From Pontimicrobium aquaticum (GTDB taxonomy: Bacteria; Bacteroidota; Bacteroidia; Flavobacteriales; Flavobacteriaceae), in the NCBI RefSeq assembly GCF_005047595.1, contig NZ_SUPL01000004.1, positions 310,001 through 374,000 on the forward strand: a DNA stretch of 64,000 nucleotides, read 5' to 3'. Under the pieces are notes generated by a model, which worked only from the letters and a program-made list of their open reading frames with translations, searched no databases and had not been told where the DNA came from. Numbering within the stretch: position 1 is the stretch's first letter; the number at the start of each line of letters is the position of its first letter. Below, piece after piece: positions 16,052 to 24,915 of the stretch. The translations under genes and the position numbers were made by a program.

Positions 16052-18439
16052 TTATTCTCCGTAAGGAATCCAAATATTTTTAATTTGACTAGCTTGTCTT
16101 AAAAACATTGTTCCTTCACCCTGAGTTTTGTCTAACCAATTTCTGTACTTTCCATAGTTTACCCAAGTTCTTTTCATATTATCTGCCGATAATAGCTCAA
16201 CATTTTTAGAACCTTCTTTAGTGCCAAAATACCAAATACCATCTACATCGTCGTGTTTTGCTAACACTTCTGCTAACTCCTCTTTTGAGCCAGTAACGAT
16301 GTTTACAGTGCCCGCAGGCACATCAGATGTTTCAAGAATTTGATAAAAATCGGTAGCAGAAAATGGCATGCTTTCAGAAGGAATTACCACCACATTATTA
16401 CCCATTGTTATTACAGGAATAACAGTCGAAATAAAACCTAACAATGGTGATTCGTTAGGACAAACAATTCCCATTACACCAATGGCTTCAGGCATTGCTA
16501 AAGTTACATTACTGTGAATGGTGTGATGTACTTTCCCATCGTATTTGTCTGCCATAGCTGCATAATAGTAAATTCTATCTATTGATATATCTACTTCTTC
16601 TAGAGCTGAAGATTTACTTTGATTGGTCATTTGCACAATTCTATTGGCAAACTCATCTCTTCTAATCGCAAGGTTTTCTGCTATATAATACAGTACTTGA
16701 GCCTTTGCATGTCCAGTTTTTCCTTCCCAACTAGTATTTGAGTGGGCCGCCTCTACGGCATTTCTAATATCTTTTCTATTACCTTTTGAAACTTCACCTA
16801 CATAATCGCCATTGGAGCTTTTTACAACAGTACTATAGCCACCATCTGGTCGTGTTTGCTTACCACCAATGTACATTTTGGAGGTTCTATCAATTCCAAC
16901 TGATTGACCATTACTCATGGCTTTACTTGCAGATTTTTTAGCAACTTTTATAGGCTCTCCAGAAAGTAGCTCATCCGCTTTTGGTTTCAAGTATTCATAC
17001 AACCCTTCAATACCGCCTTCTCTACCAAAACCAGATTCACGATAGCCTCCAAATCCAGCAGCTGCATCAAACACATTAGTACAGTTTATCCAAGCAGTTC
17101 CTGCTTTTATTTGAGGTGCTATATCTAAAGCTAAGTTGATGTTTTCTGTCCAAATACTACAAGCCAAACCATAACGTGTATTATTTGCCAACTTAACAGC
17201 TTCTTTATGAGACCTAAAACTCATAGCCACTAAAACTGGTCCAAATATTTCTTCTTGTGCAATGGTTGACGATGGTGTAACATCGGTAAATAAGGTTGGT
17301 GGATAATAATAACCATCTTTAGGGCATGACCATGATGGTTGCCAAAGTGTACTACCTTCATCAATTCCTTGTTTTACTAGATCTGTAATCGTCTTTAATT
17401 GTATTGGTGCGACTACAGCTCCCATATCAATACTTTTATCAAGTGCATTTCCCATGCGTAAGGTTTCCATTCTAGCCTTAACCTTCTTGTAAAGCTTATC
17501 AGCAATACTTTCTTGCACTAATAGTCTTGAACCTGCACAACAAACCTGACCTTGATTAAACCATATAGCATCAACAACACCTTCTACAACACTATCTAAA
17601 TCGGCATCCTCAAAAACAATAAAAGGTGACTTCCCTCCTAGTTCCAATGATAACTTTTTGCTAGTTCCTGCTGTGGCTCTACGTATAATTTTACCAACTT
17701 CTGTAGAACCAGTAAAAGCAATTTTATTAACTTCTTTATGATCTACAAGTGTTGCTCCAGTCTTACCATGACCTGTAATAATATTAATCACACCATTTGG
17801 CAAGCCAATTTGTTGACAAATTTCAGCAAACAACAATGCTGTTAAAGGTGTAAACTCTGCAGGTTTTAATACTACAGTATTTCCCATAGCTATGGCAGGA
17901 GCGATTTTCCAAGCCAACATCATTAATGGAAAATTCCAAGGAATGATTTGACCAATAACCCCTACTTCTTTATAATCTTTTAACTCGCTATCTTTTAATT
18001 GTGCCCAACCAGCGTGATGGTAAAAATGTCTTGCCACGATAGGAACATCAACATCTCTAGTTTCTCTTATAGGCTTACCATTATCTAAAGATTCTAAAAC
18101 AGCAAAAAGTCGGGAGTGCTTTTGTATTTGTCTAGCTAATGCATATAAATATCTTGCTCTTTTATGAGCACCAATGTTTACCCATTCTGGCAATGCTTTT
18201 TTTGCAGCTGTAACAGCTTTGTTTACATCAGCTTCATTAGCTTCAGGTATTTTTGCTAACACTTCCTTAGTACAAGGGTTAATCGTCTCAAAATACTCAT
18301 TGGAAGAGGGTTTTGTCCACTTTCCATTAATAAACAGCTTAAATTTTTTGTTATGTGAATCTAAAAACTGAATCACTTCGTCGGCACTTTCAGGTGCAGG
18401 ACCATAACTCATCGTTTCGTATATCTCTTTAATCTTCAT
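16052..18439 (-). CDS. Two-domain aldehyde dehydrogenase, ALDH16-like
   Basis: A 795-residue protein with two aldehyde dehydrogenase units. Residues ~35-490 form a complete ALDH: PWNFPLMM, FTGSTEVGK, Glu266 in LELGGKSP and catalytic Cys300 in NQGQVCCAGSR. Residues ~512-795 are a second, shortened ALDH-like unit (MYIGGKQTRPDGGYSTVVK, then VGVMGIVCPNE-like and NNVVVIPSE segments). It has no equivalent of the catalytic Cys and ends early. This architecture is that of the ALDH16 family, whose C-terminal domain is catalytically dead. Between deoC and deoD, the likely job is oxidising acetaldehyde from the DeoC reaction to acetate, an inference from context. It starts 10 bases after the deoC stop. 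Confidence 0.85.
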   Translation of the reverse strand: MKIKEIYETMSYGPAPESADEVIQFLDSHNKKFKLFINGKWTKPSSNEYFETINPCTKEVLAKIPEANEADVNKAVTAAKKALPEWVNIGAHKRARYLYALARQIQKHSRLFAVLESLDNGKPIRETRDVDVPIVARHFYHHAGWAQLKDSELKDYKEVGVIGQIIPWNFPLMMLAWKIAPAIAMGNTVVLKPAEFTPLTALLFAEICQQIGLPNGVINIITGHGKTGATLVDHKEVNKIAFTGSTEVGKIIRRATAGTSKKLSLELGGKSPFIVFEDADLDSVVEGVVDAIWFNQGQVCCAGSRLLVQESIADKLYKKVKARMETLRMGNALDKSIDMGAVVAPIQLKTITDLVKQGIDEGSTLWQPSWSCPKDGYYYPPTLFTDVTPSSTIAQEEIFGPVLVAMSFRSHKEAVKLANNTRYGLACSIWTENINLALDIAPQIKAGTAWINCTNVFDAAAGFGGYRESGFGREGGIEGLYEYLKPKADELLSGEPIKVAKKSASKAMSNGQSVGIDRTSKMYIGGKQTRPDGGYSTVVKSSNGDYVGEVSKGNRKDIRNAVEAAHSNTSWEGKTGHAKAQVLYYIAENLAIRRDEFANRIVQMTNQSKSSALEEVDISIDRIYYYAAMADKYDGKVHHTIHSNVTLAMPEAIGVMGIVCPNESPLLGFISTVIPVITMGNNVVVIPSESMPFSATDFYQILETSDVPAGTVNIVTGSKEELAEVLAKHDDVDGIWYFGTKEGSKNVELLSADNMKRTWVNYGKYRNWLDKTQGEGTMFLRQASQIKNIWIPYGE

Positions 18440-18449
18440 TGTATAAATT

Positions 18450-19433
18450 TTATGCCATTGGGTGTCTAAACGCTGCCGAATAACGTCCAGTCACATAATG
18501 CTCTAACTGACGTTCTATATCTCCTAATAGACTACTAGCTCCAAAACGGAATAACTCTGGATTGAGCCATTCGTTTCCTAATTCTTCTTTTATTAAAATC
18601 AACCAATTTAAGGCTTGTTTTGCTTTACTGATTCCTCCTGCAGGTTTAAAGCCTACTTTATAACCTGTTAGTTCGTGATACTCTCTAATAGCTCTAATCA
18701 TGACAAGACTTATAGGAATGGTTGCATTAACACTTTCTTTTCCAGTACTTGTTTTTATAAAATCTGAGCCTGCCATCATACTTACCCAACTTGCTTTTGC
18801 TACTTTAGAATAGGTAGGAATTTCGCCAGTTGCTAAAATAGTTTTCATGTGTGCTTCACCACACGCTTTTCTACATGCCGCTACCTCATCGTATAATGCA
18901 TTCCAGTTAGATTCCAACACTAGATTTCTACTGATAACGATATCAATTTCTGAAGCTCCAGCAGCTACAGACAATTCTATTTGCTTAATCTTCTCTTTTA
19001 AAGGAATATTACCAGCAGGAAAACCAGTTGATACTGCCGCAATTGGAATGTTACTATCTCCTAACGCTTCAACCGCATCAGCAATTAAGTTGTGATATAC
19101 GCATACAGCAGCTACTGTTATATTAGCATTGTCCATTTCCATAGCCTTTAGCAAGTCATGTCTCACTGGTGACATAGCTTTAGCACACAATCTGTGTACA
19201 TTACTCTTAGTATCATCACCTGCAAGGGTTGTTAAATCTATGCAACTTAATGCTTTAAGCAACCAAGCAGCTTGCCATTGTTTTTTAACTGAGCGTCTTC
19301 CACTTAAAGTAGCAGCACGCCTTTCTACAGCACTTTTATTAATATTAATATCCTTAAATAAATTGGCATCAAACGGAATACCTTCATTACGCTTGAGATG
19401 CGAATTTGTTTTATTTGAATTGGCTTTGTTCAC
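18450..19433 (-). CDS. deoC: Deoxyribose-phosphate aldolase, long (animal-like) type
   Basis: Cleaves 2-deoxyribose 5-phosphate to acetaldehyde and glyceraldehyde 3-phosphate. Both active-site lysines are visible: the Schiff-base region DFIKTSTGKES and the second Lys in GFKPAGGI. At 327 residues it is about 70-100 residues longer than common bacterial DeoC. Its N-terminal extension (RRSVKKQWQAAWLLKALSC, IDLTTLAGDDT) and its end (FGASSLLGDIERQLEHYVTG) resemble the animal DERA enzymes as I remember them. The start codon is GTG at 19433; the next in-frame Met lies far inside the domain. First gene of the deoC-ALDH-deoD operon. No consensus -7 element was found upstream. Confidence 0.93.
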   Translation of the reverse strand: MNKANSNKTNSHLKRNEGIPFDANLFKDININKSAVERRAATLSGRRSVKKQWQAAWLLKALSCIDLTTLAGDDTKSNVHRLCAKAMSPVRHDLLKAMEMDNANITVAAVCVYHNLIADAVEALGDSNIPIAAVSTGFPAGNIPLKEKIKQIELSVAAGASEIDIVISRNLVLESNWNALYDEVAACRKACGEAHMKTILATGEIPTYSKVAKASWVSMMAGSDFIKTSTGKESVNATIPISLVMIRAIREYHELTGYKVGFKPAGGISKAKQALNWLILIKEELGNEWLNPELFRFGASSLLGDIERQLEHYVTGRYSAAFRHPMA

Positions 19434-19608
19434 TTTAATCTTTTTCTAACCTTAAAAATAACTAATTCAATAATAACTTCCTTAAAGAAATAAGCATTAA
19501 TCTTGTTTTATTTGTTTTGAGAAGATAAATTTAAAATCCGTTACTTATTTTTTAGTTTGAGCAACATCTGTACTATTTAAGTATCTTTAGGAAAAATTAT
19601 ACTGAAAT

Positions 19609-20076
19609 TTGAAAAATAAAATACTTTTATTCCTTTTTTTAACATGCAACTTATATGCTTGTAATTCTCAATCAGAAACACTGGATTTAAGTAGTGGATT
19701 TGCTGCTTTTGTTGTGAAAGATATAAACTCATCAATTGATTGGTACTCAAGTAAATTAAATTTTAAACTTGTAAATCAAACACATCTAGAAGAAAGAGGT
19801 ATTAAGCAAGCTAATTTAAAACTTGGAAATACAAAAATAGAGCTTATTGAAAGCAAATCTTCTATTAATCCAACCCAAAGCAATACAAAGAAAGGGTTGA
19901 TTCTAGGTATTTTTAAAGTTGGATTTATCACATCAAGTTTTGATAATTGGTCTAAACACCTTATTGAATTAGAAATGATTACAGAGAAAGATATTGTTAT
20001 AAACCCAATAGACAACAAACGCATGCTCATTATTAAAGATCCAGATGGAAATCGTATTCAACTATTTGAGAAATAA
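19609..20076 (+). CDS. VOC-family (glyoxalase/bleomycin-resistance-like) lipoprotein
   Basis: A 155-residue protein starting at a TTG codon, because no ATG precedes the signal sequence. The signal peptide ends in the lipobox-like NLYACNSQ (Cys18), so it is probably a periplasmic lipoprotein. The body is one vicinal-oxygen-chelate module: FAAFVVKDINSSIDWYSSKL as the opening beta-alpha unit, KLGNTKIELIE in the middle and IKDPDGNRIQLFEK as the typical closing strand with a Glu near the end. Most secreted VOC proteins lack assigned substrates. A near-consensus TATCTTTA lies 32 bases upstream. It is followed by a histidine phosphatase gene 31 bases downstream on the same strand. Confidence 0.7.
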   Translation: MKNKILLFLFLTCNLYACNSQSETLDLSSGFAAFVVKDINSSIDWYSSKLNFKLVNQTHLEERGIKQANLKLGNTKIELIESKSSINPTQSNTKKGLILGIFKVGFITSSFDNWSKHLIELEMITEKDIVINPIDNKRMLIIKDPDGNRIQLFEK

Positions 20077-20107
20077 TATTACCTTTAAACTCAATAAAAA
20101 AATAGCA

Positions 20108-20623
20108 ATGAAATATTACTTAATCTTACTTTTAGCAATTACATTTTCTTTACCATCACTTGCACAAGACACATCAAACAATCAAGAAACAACCACTTAT
20201 TACTTTATTCGTCATGCCGAAAAAGATAGAAGTGACAAAACCAACAAAGATCCAAACCTAAAACAAGAAGGAATTTTAAGAGCTGCTAAGTGGAGTTTAG
20301 TATTTGAAAATATAACATTTGACGCTGTGTATTCAACTAATTATAATCGTACTAAACAAACAGCACAACCAACTGCAGAGAAAAAAGGATTAGAGGTAAC
20401 TATTTATGATCCTAGACAATTGTTTTCGGAAGAATTTGCTAATAACACCAAAGGGAAAACGGTGCTAGTGGTTGGACACAGCAATACGACGCCTGCTTTT
20501 GTGAATGCTGTACTAGGTAAAAAAAAATATGATAATATTGACGACAATAATAATGCTAACCTGTATATAGTAACTATTTCTCCAAGCGGTGAAAAATCGG
20601 ATACCGTATTGGTTATTGATTAG
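20108..20623 (+). CDS. Exported histidine-phosphatase-superfamily (phosphoglycerate-mutase-like) protein
   Basis: A 171-residue protein beginning at the ATG at 20108, which puts a clean signal peptide (residues 1-20, ending LPSLAQD) at the N terminus; the frame is open further upstream into the preceding gene. The catalytic FIRHAEK motif carries the phospho-accepting His and Arg. YSTNYNRTKQTAQPTA holds the second conserved Arg region, and VVGHSN holds the second catalytic His. The fold is that of SixA/phosphoglycerate-mutase-like phosphatases in a short form. A periplasmic phosphatase is the likely role. Its stop codon directly abuts that of the convergent next gene, with no spacer. Confidence 0.8.
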   Translation: MKYYLILLLAITFSLPSLAQDTSNNQETTTYYFIRHAEKDRSDKTNKDPNLKQEGILRAAKWSLVFENITFDAVYSTNYNRTKQTAQPTAEKKGLEVTIYDPRQLFSEEFANNTKGKTVLVVGHSNTTPAFVNAVLGKKKYDNIDDNNNANLYIVTISPSGEKSDTVLVID

Positions 20624-21364
20624 TTACTCCACCTCAATATTTACATTCTCTATTTTTGAGAGCAACTTTAGTTTTCCTGATTCAAAGAGTGAATCTAAAG
20701 CTATTAAATCCAAGATACCATCTTCTGGTTTATAATTCTTGTAATCCACAAAGCGTAACCCATTTACATAACGTTCGTTATAAGCTTCTCTAAATCGTAA
20801 ACCTAATTCAGTAGGACTATCCATGTATGAGTATGCTAAGTAATCTATTTTAAAATCTTCTTTATTAATCCAATACATAAAGACATCTTCAAAATCATCT
20901 CCTCCACCTTCTTGGTTAAAGTGTACTTTTATTTTATAATAGCCTTTGTTTTTTATAGTAGCGTCTCCAATATATTCTTTATTTACTGCAGCATCATTAA
21001 GTCCAAAAGGCAACACCACAAAATAGTGTACAGAATTTACCGATCGCGTATATTTTGCAGCCATAGAGTCCACTACTTTCACCTGCTTTTCATTAATAAA
21101 CCTCTTAAACCCATCATTAGAAAGCACATCGTTAATTTTACCAAGTGAATCATTAAAAACACGCTCGTATTGATACATGCCATTATTTCTAATAGCTTTG
21201 TAATGTATGTCCCTAAAGTCAAAAGATATGGTTGATGCTTTATATTTTTCTCCACCAGAAACTTCAATAGCTTTATCAACAATCTCTTGAGCTGTTAATG
21301 CCTTTTCTTGCTTACACGAAGTAACAACAACCATTAAAATAAGACTATATAAAATATGTTTCAT
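20624..21364 (-). CDS. DUF6503-like lipoprotein
   Basis: A 246-residue predicted lipoprotein (signal then VVVTSCKQEK, Cys17). After a short linker comes AQEIVDKAIEVSGGEKYKASTISFDFRDIHY, typical of a Bacteroidota family of LolA-like outer-membrane-associated proteins that I recall as DUF6503; the assignment is from memory. The rest alternates beta strands with aromatic residues (FMYWINKEDFKIDYLAYSY), consistent with an open beta-barrel or lipocalin-like sheet that could hold a hydrophobic ligand. No catalytic motif is visible. Monocistronic, with a consensus -7 element 27 bases upstream and divergent from smpB. Confidence 0.6.
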   Translation of the reverse strand: MKHILYSLILMVVVTSCKQEKALTAQEIVDKAIEVSGGEKYKASTISFDFRDIHYKAIRNNGMYQYERVFNDSLGKINDVLSNDGFKRFINEKQVKVVDSMAAKYTRSVNSVHYFVVLPFGLNDAAVNKEYIGDATIKNKGYYKIKVHFNQEGGGDDFEDVFMYWINKEDFKIDYLAYSYMDSPTELGLRFREAYNERYVNGLRFVDYKNYKPEDGILDLIALDSLFESGKLKLLSKIENVNIEVE

Positions 21365-21391
21365 TTATAGTATTTTTAATATGTTTTGTCG

Positions 21392-21399
21392 CAAAAATA
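21392..21399 (-). promoter_or_regulatory. Predicted -7 promoter element of the DUF6503-like gene
   Basis: Minus-strand TATTTTTG, an exact TAnnTTTG match, 27 bases upstream of the ATG at 21364. Confidence 0.55.
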
Positions 21400-21435
21400 G
21401 CCAATTAATAACATTAATATAATTAATAAAATATG

Positions 21436-21443
21436 TAGTTTTG
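21436..21443 (+). promoter_or_regulatory. Predicted -7 promoter element of smpB
   Basis: TAGTTTTG, an exact TAnnTTTG match, ending 6 bases before the smpB ATG at 21450. If it is used, the mRNA would be leaderless or nearly so. Confidence 0.4.
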
Positions 21444-21449
21444 AACTCC

Positions 21450-21908
21450 ATGCAGAAAAAAATAAACATACTTAATAAAAAAGCGCGTTTTGAATACGAA
21501 ATTCTAGACAAATACACTGCTGGAATTGTGTTGACTGGTACCGAAATAAAATCTATCAGAAACAGTAAAGCTTCTATTGCTGAGAGTTTTTGTGAATTTA
21601 ACGATCGTGGTGAACTGTTTGTAGTTAATATGACTATTGAAGAGTATGCCTATGGCAACTATATAAACCACAAACCAAAGGCTACTAGAAAACTACTGTT
21701 AAATAAACGTGAGTTAAAAAAGCTAGAAAAAGAAGTGAAAAATGTTGGACTTACCATCGTTCCTTTACGTTTGTTTATTAATGATAAAGGTTTTGCTAAA
21801 TTGGATATTGGCTTAGCTAAAGGAAAAAAATTGTACGACAAACGTGATACTATAAAAGATAGAGATAACAAGCGTAACTTAGATCGTATCAAGAAAAACT
21901 TCAGTTAA
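21450..21908 (+). CDS. smpB: SsrA-binding protein SmpB
   Basis: Binds tmRNA and brings it to stalled ribosomes for trans-translation. 152 residues from the ATG at 21450; an in-frame TTG three codons earlier is less likely. Landmarks: [58 protein letters not shown] and a basic tail ([19 protein letters not shown]) that inserts in the mRNA channel. The tmRNA gene itself is not in the window. It is a single gene. Confidence 0.96.
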   Translation: MQKKINILNKKARFEYEILDKYTAGIVLTGTEIKSIRNSKASIAESFCEFNDRGELFVVNMTIEEYAYGNYINHKPKATRKLLLNKRELKKLEKEVKNVGLTIVPLRLFINDKGFAKLDIGLAKGKKLYDKRDTIKDRDNKRNLDRIKKNFS

Positions 21909-21982
21909 TTAAAAGTTTTCGGTTATCTTACTATCTTTAAAAGAATTTTTAGTAAAATTCGAATAATTAAAACATAATTACA

Positions 21983-22513
21983 ATGAAAAAATTTATCATT
22001 TTTGTAACTATTTTATGCTTCAGCATGTCCCTTACAGCACAACAAAGCAATGATAAATATGCTAAAAAAGTTAAAAACTTAGATAGCACCCTCGAAACTT
22101 TATATGCAGTAATTTCAGGTGAAAAAGGAGAAGCAAGAGATTGGGATTTATTTAGATTTTTATTTCATCCTGACGCTAAATTAATTCCTTCTGGAAAAAA
22201 CAGAGAAGGTAACATAAATGCTCGTTTTATGACACCTGATGATTATGTAAATACTTCAGGTAATTATCTAGTTGAAAATGGGTTTTACGAAATCGAACTA
22301 CAGCGAGAAGTAGATACGTTTGGTAATATCACCCAAGTATTCAGCACATACGAGTCTTACAGAAGCAAACATGATAAAGAACCTTTTATGAGAGGTATTA
22401 ATAGTATTCAGTTATTAAACGATGGTAATAGATGGTGGATACTAAATATTTATTGGATGCAAGAGTCCGAAGAAAACCCTATTCCTAAACAATATCTTCC
22501 TAATAAAAACTAA
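21983..22513 (+). CDS. Secreted NTF2-like protein, function unknown
   Basis: A 176-residue protein with an ~18-residue signal peptide ending SLTAQQ. The mature part begins with a helix (KVKNLDSTLETLYAVISGEKGEARDW) and follows an NTF2/SnoaL-like pattern: FRFLFHPDAKLIPSG, then several strands ending in RWWILNIYWMQES. No catalytic residues can be assigned. It is 5 bases upstream of the CocE/NonD hydrolase gene, so the two are almost certainly co-transcribed and may act together outside the cytoplasm. Confidence 0.6.
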   Translation: MKKFIIFVTILCFSMSLTAQQSNDKYAKKVKNLDSTLETLYAVISGEKGEARDWDLFRFLFHPDAKLIPSGKNREGNINARFMTPDDYVNTSGNYLVENGFYEIELQREVDTFGNITQVFSTYESYRSKHDKEPFMRGINSIQLLNDGNRWWILNIYWMQESEENPIPKQYLPNKN

Positions 22514-22518
22514 TAACA

Positions 22519-24423
22519 ATGAAATTGACTTTTAATAAAAATTTATATGCCTTTTTATTAATGCTATCAGTTGTTTTTACAGCTTTTGCACAAGAAAAAG
22601 TGAAGCCAATTATTAAAGATGGCGAAGCACAAATTGTGGAAGCTTTTAACAATCCTGATGAATGGATACGTCATGACCTTTGGGTAGAAACCTCATTTGA
22701 CACAGATGGCGATGGCAAACTAGACAGAATGCATGTGGCTGTAACAAGACCAAAACAAACCGAAACAGAAGGTTTAAAATTACCTGTAGTTTATGAATCT
22801 AGTCCTTATTATGCAGGAACTGCTGGCTTTAGCGAAGGCACCTTTTGGAATGTAAAACAAGAATTAGGAGAAACTCCAAAACCACGAATACATCCAGAAG
22901 TAACGAGAACAGGAAAGCGCCCTATTATTTCTAATTCCCAAATAAAAACATGGGTTCCTAGAGGCTATATTGTTGTACACTCATCTTCACCAGGAACAGG
23001 ATTATCGCAAGGCTCACCAACCGTTGGTGGTGATAATGAAAGTTTGGCACCAAAAGCAGTTGTAGAATGGCTATGTGGTCGCGCAAAAGGATACACCACA
23101 CCTTATGGTAACGAAACAGTTAAAGCCTATTGGTCCACAGGAAAAGTAGGAATGACTGGTACTTCGTATAACGGAACTATCCCTTTAGCTGCTGCTACAA
23201 CTGGCGTTGAAGGTTTAGAAGCCATTATTCCAATTGCTCCTAACACATCGTATTATCACTATTATCGTTCCAACGGATTGGTACGTTCTCCTGGTGGTTA
23301 TCTTGGAGAAGATATTGATGTGCTTTACGACTTTATTCATAGTGGTGGTGAAGAACCACTTACGCCTATGAAAAACACTAAGGTTAACGATGCAAATCTA
23401 CCTAATCAACTATTCAAATCTAAAAGAGAATATAGCAATGCCATGGTGAGAGATACCGAAATGAAAAATGGTATGGATAGAGAAACTGGCGATTATAATG
23501 ATTTTTGGGCAGGACGTGATTATTTAAATGATATGGCACCAATGAAAGCCGCATTGTTAATGTCGCACGGTTTTAACGATTGGAATGTAATGCCTGAACA
23601 TAGCTACAGAATTTACAAAAGAGCTAAAGAAATGGGCTTACCAACGCAGATATTTTACCATCAAAACGGTCATGGAGGTCCACCACCTATAACTATGATG
23701 AATCGTTGGTTTACACGTTACCTCCATGGTGTAAACAATGGTGTTGAAAACGATGCTCGTGCATGGATAGTTCGTGAAGATGACCCTAGAGACAAACCAA
23801 CCGCTTATGAAGATTATCCAAACCCAAACGCTTCAAATGTAAGTTTATACTTAAGTCCTGGTGCACCTAAAAAAGGAGGTTTAAGCACCAAAAAGATCAC
23901 TACTAACAAAAGCGAAACTTTAGTAGATAATTATTCTTTTACTGGTTCTGGTTTAGCACAAGCAGATATTACTAATCACCGTTTATTATATGTGACGCCT
24001 AAGCTAACTAAAGATGTACACATTTCTGGAGTTCCAAAAATCACAGTAACGTTGTCAAGCAACAAACCAGCAGCAAACTTATCTATATGGTTGGTATCAC
24101 TACCTTGGCAAGAAGGAAGAAGAGCTAAAATAACCGATAACATCATTAATCGCGGTTGGGCAGACCCTCAAAATCATAAATCTATCAGAGAAAGTGAACC
24201 TTTAGAAAAAGGAAAGTTTTATACAATTACTTTTGATTTAAACCCTGATGACCAAGTCATTAAAAAAGGACAGCAAATAGGTTTAATGATTTTTTCAAGT
24301 GATAAAGAATTTACATTACAACCAGAACCAGGAACTGAACTTACAATTAAGTTAGACGAAACCTCATTAACGCTACCAATTGTTGGAGGAGCATCTGCGT
24401 TAACTTCAGCATTTAAAAATTAA
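22519..24423 (+). CDS. Exported CocE/NonD family hydrolase (Xaa-Pro dipeptidyl-peptidase-like, S15)
   Basis: A 634-residue protein with a signal peptide (about 1-24, ending TAFAQ). The N-terminal alpha/beta-hydrolase domain holds the nucleophile elbow GMTGTSYNG (Ser near 216), the acid in SHGFNDWNV and the catalytic His in HQNGHGGPPP. The C-terminal ~220 residues form the jelly-roll domain of the family (VHISGVPKITVTLSSNKP, ITFDLNPDDQVIKKGQQIGLMIFSSD). In S15/CocE enzymes this pair of domains makes X-prolyl dipeptidases or acyl-ester hydrolases. A role in peptide use is plausible but the substrate is not determined. Operon: NTF2-like gene, this gene, GNAT acetyltransferase (overlapping TAATG). 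Confidence 0.88.
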   Translation: MKLTFNKNLYAFLLMLSVVFTAFAQEKVKPIIKDGEAQIVEAFNNPDEWIRHDLWVETSFDTDGDGKLDRMHVAVTRPKQTETEGLKLPVVYESSPYYAGTAGFSEGTFWNVKQELGETPKPRIHPEVTRTGKRPIISNSQIKTWVPRGYIVVHSSSPGTGLSQGSPTVGGDNESLAPKAVVEWLCGRAKGYTTPYGNETVKAYWSTGKVGMTGTSYNGTIPLAAATTGVEGLEAIIPIAPNTSYYHYYRSNGLVRSPGGYLGEDIDVLYDFIHSGGEEPLTPMKNTKVNDANLPNQLFKSKREYSNAMVRDTEMKNGMDRETGDYNDFWAGRDYLNDMAPMKAALLMSHGFNDWNVMPEHSYRIYKRAKEMGLPTQIFYHQNGHGGPPPITMMNRWFTRYLHGVNNGVENDARAWIVREDDPRDKPTAYEDYPNPNASNVSLYLSPGAPKKGGLSTKKITTNKSETLVDNYSFTGSGLAQADITNHRLLYVTPKLTKDVHISGVPKITVTLSSNKPAANLSIWLVSLPWQEGRRAKITDNIINRGWADPQNHKSIRESEPLEKGKFYTITFDLNPDDQVIKKGQQIGLMIFSSDKEFTLQPEPGTELTIKLDETSLTLPIVGGASALTSAFKN

Positions 24424-24914
24424 TGACAGACTTTGTTTTAGCAATATCTAAAGAACATTTTAATGTAATTGCCAAACTAGCTAGTATAGTTTGGCATGAA
24501 CATTATACATCTATTATTGGAAAAGCTCAAGTAGAATATATGATTGCCAAGTTTCAAACGTCTGAAGCCATGCAACAACAAGCTAAAGAAGGTTACCAAT
24601 ACTATATTATTAAGTACGAAAATGAAAATGTTGGCTACCTATCTATTAAAAAAAATAATGACGATTTATTTTTAAGTAAAATTTATCTTTTAAAAGATTA
24701 TAGAGGAAAAAAAATAGGAAAGACAGCTTTTAATTTTATCGAAGAAAAAGCCAAAGAACACCAATGCAAAACTATATCATTAACAGTAAACAAAAATAAC
24801 AAAGACGCTATTAAAGCCTATGAAAAAATAGGTTTTAAAAATGTTGAAGCTTTTGTTATCGATATTGGTAATGGTTTTGTAATGGATGATTACAAAATGG
24901 TAAAAACTTTTTAA
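24423..24914 (+). CDS. GNAT-family N-acetyltransferase
   Basis: A 163-residue cytosolic protein of the GCN5-related acetyltransferase fold. The acetyl-CoA loop is visible as LKDYRGKKIGKTAFNFI (R-x-x-G-x-G/K type), followed by KTISLTVNKNNKDAIKAYEKIGFK, the usual last helix and strand. Its start shares one base with the preceding stop (TAATG), so translation is coupled to the hydrolase. The amine substrate is unknown. It is convergent with pcm, separated by a single base. Confidence 0.85.
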   Translation: MTDFVLAISKEHFNVIAKLASIVWHEHYTSIIGKAQVEYMIAKFQTSEAMQQQAKEGYQYYIIKYENENVGYLSIKKNNDDLFLSKIYLLKDYRGKKIGKTAFNFIEEKAKEHQCKTISLTVNKNNKDAIKAYEKIGFKNVEAFVIDIGNGFVMDDYKMVKTF

Positions 24915-24915
24915 T

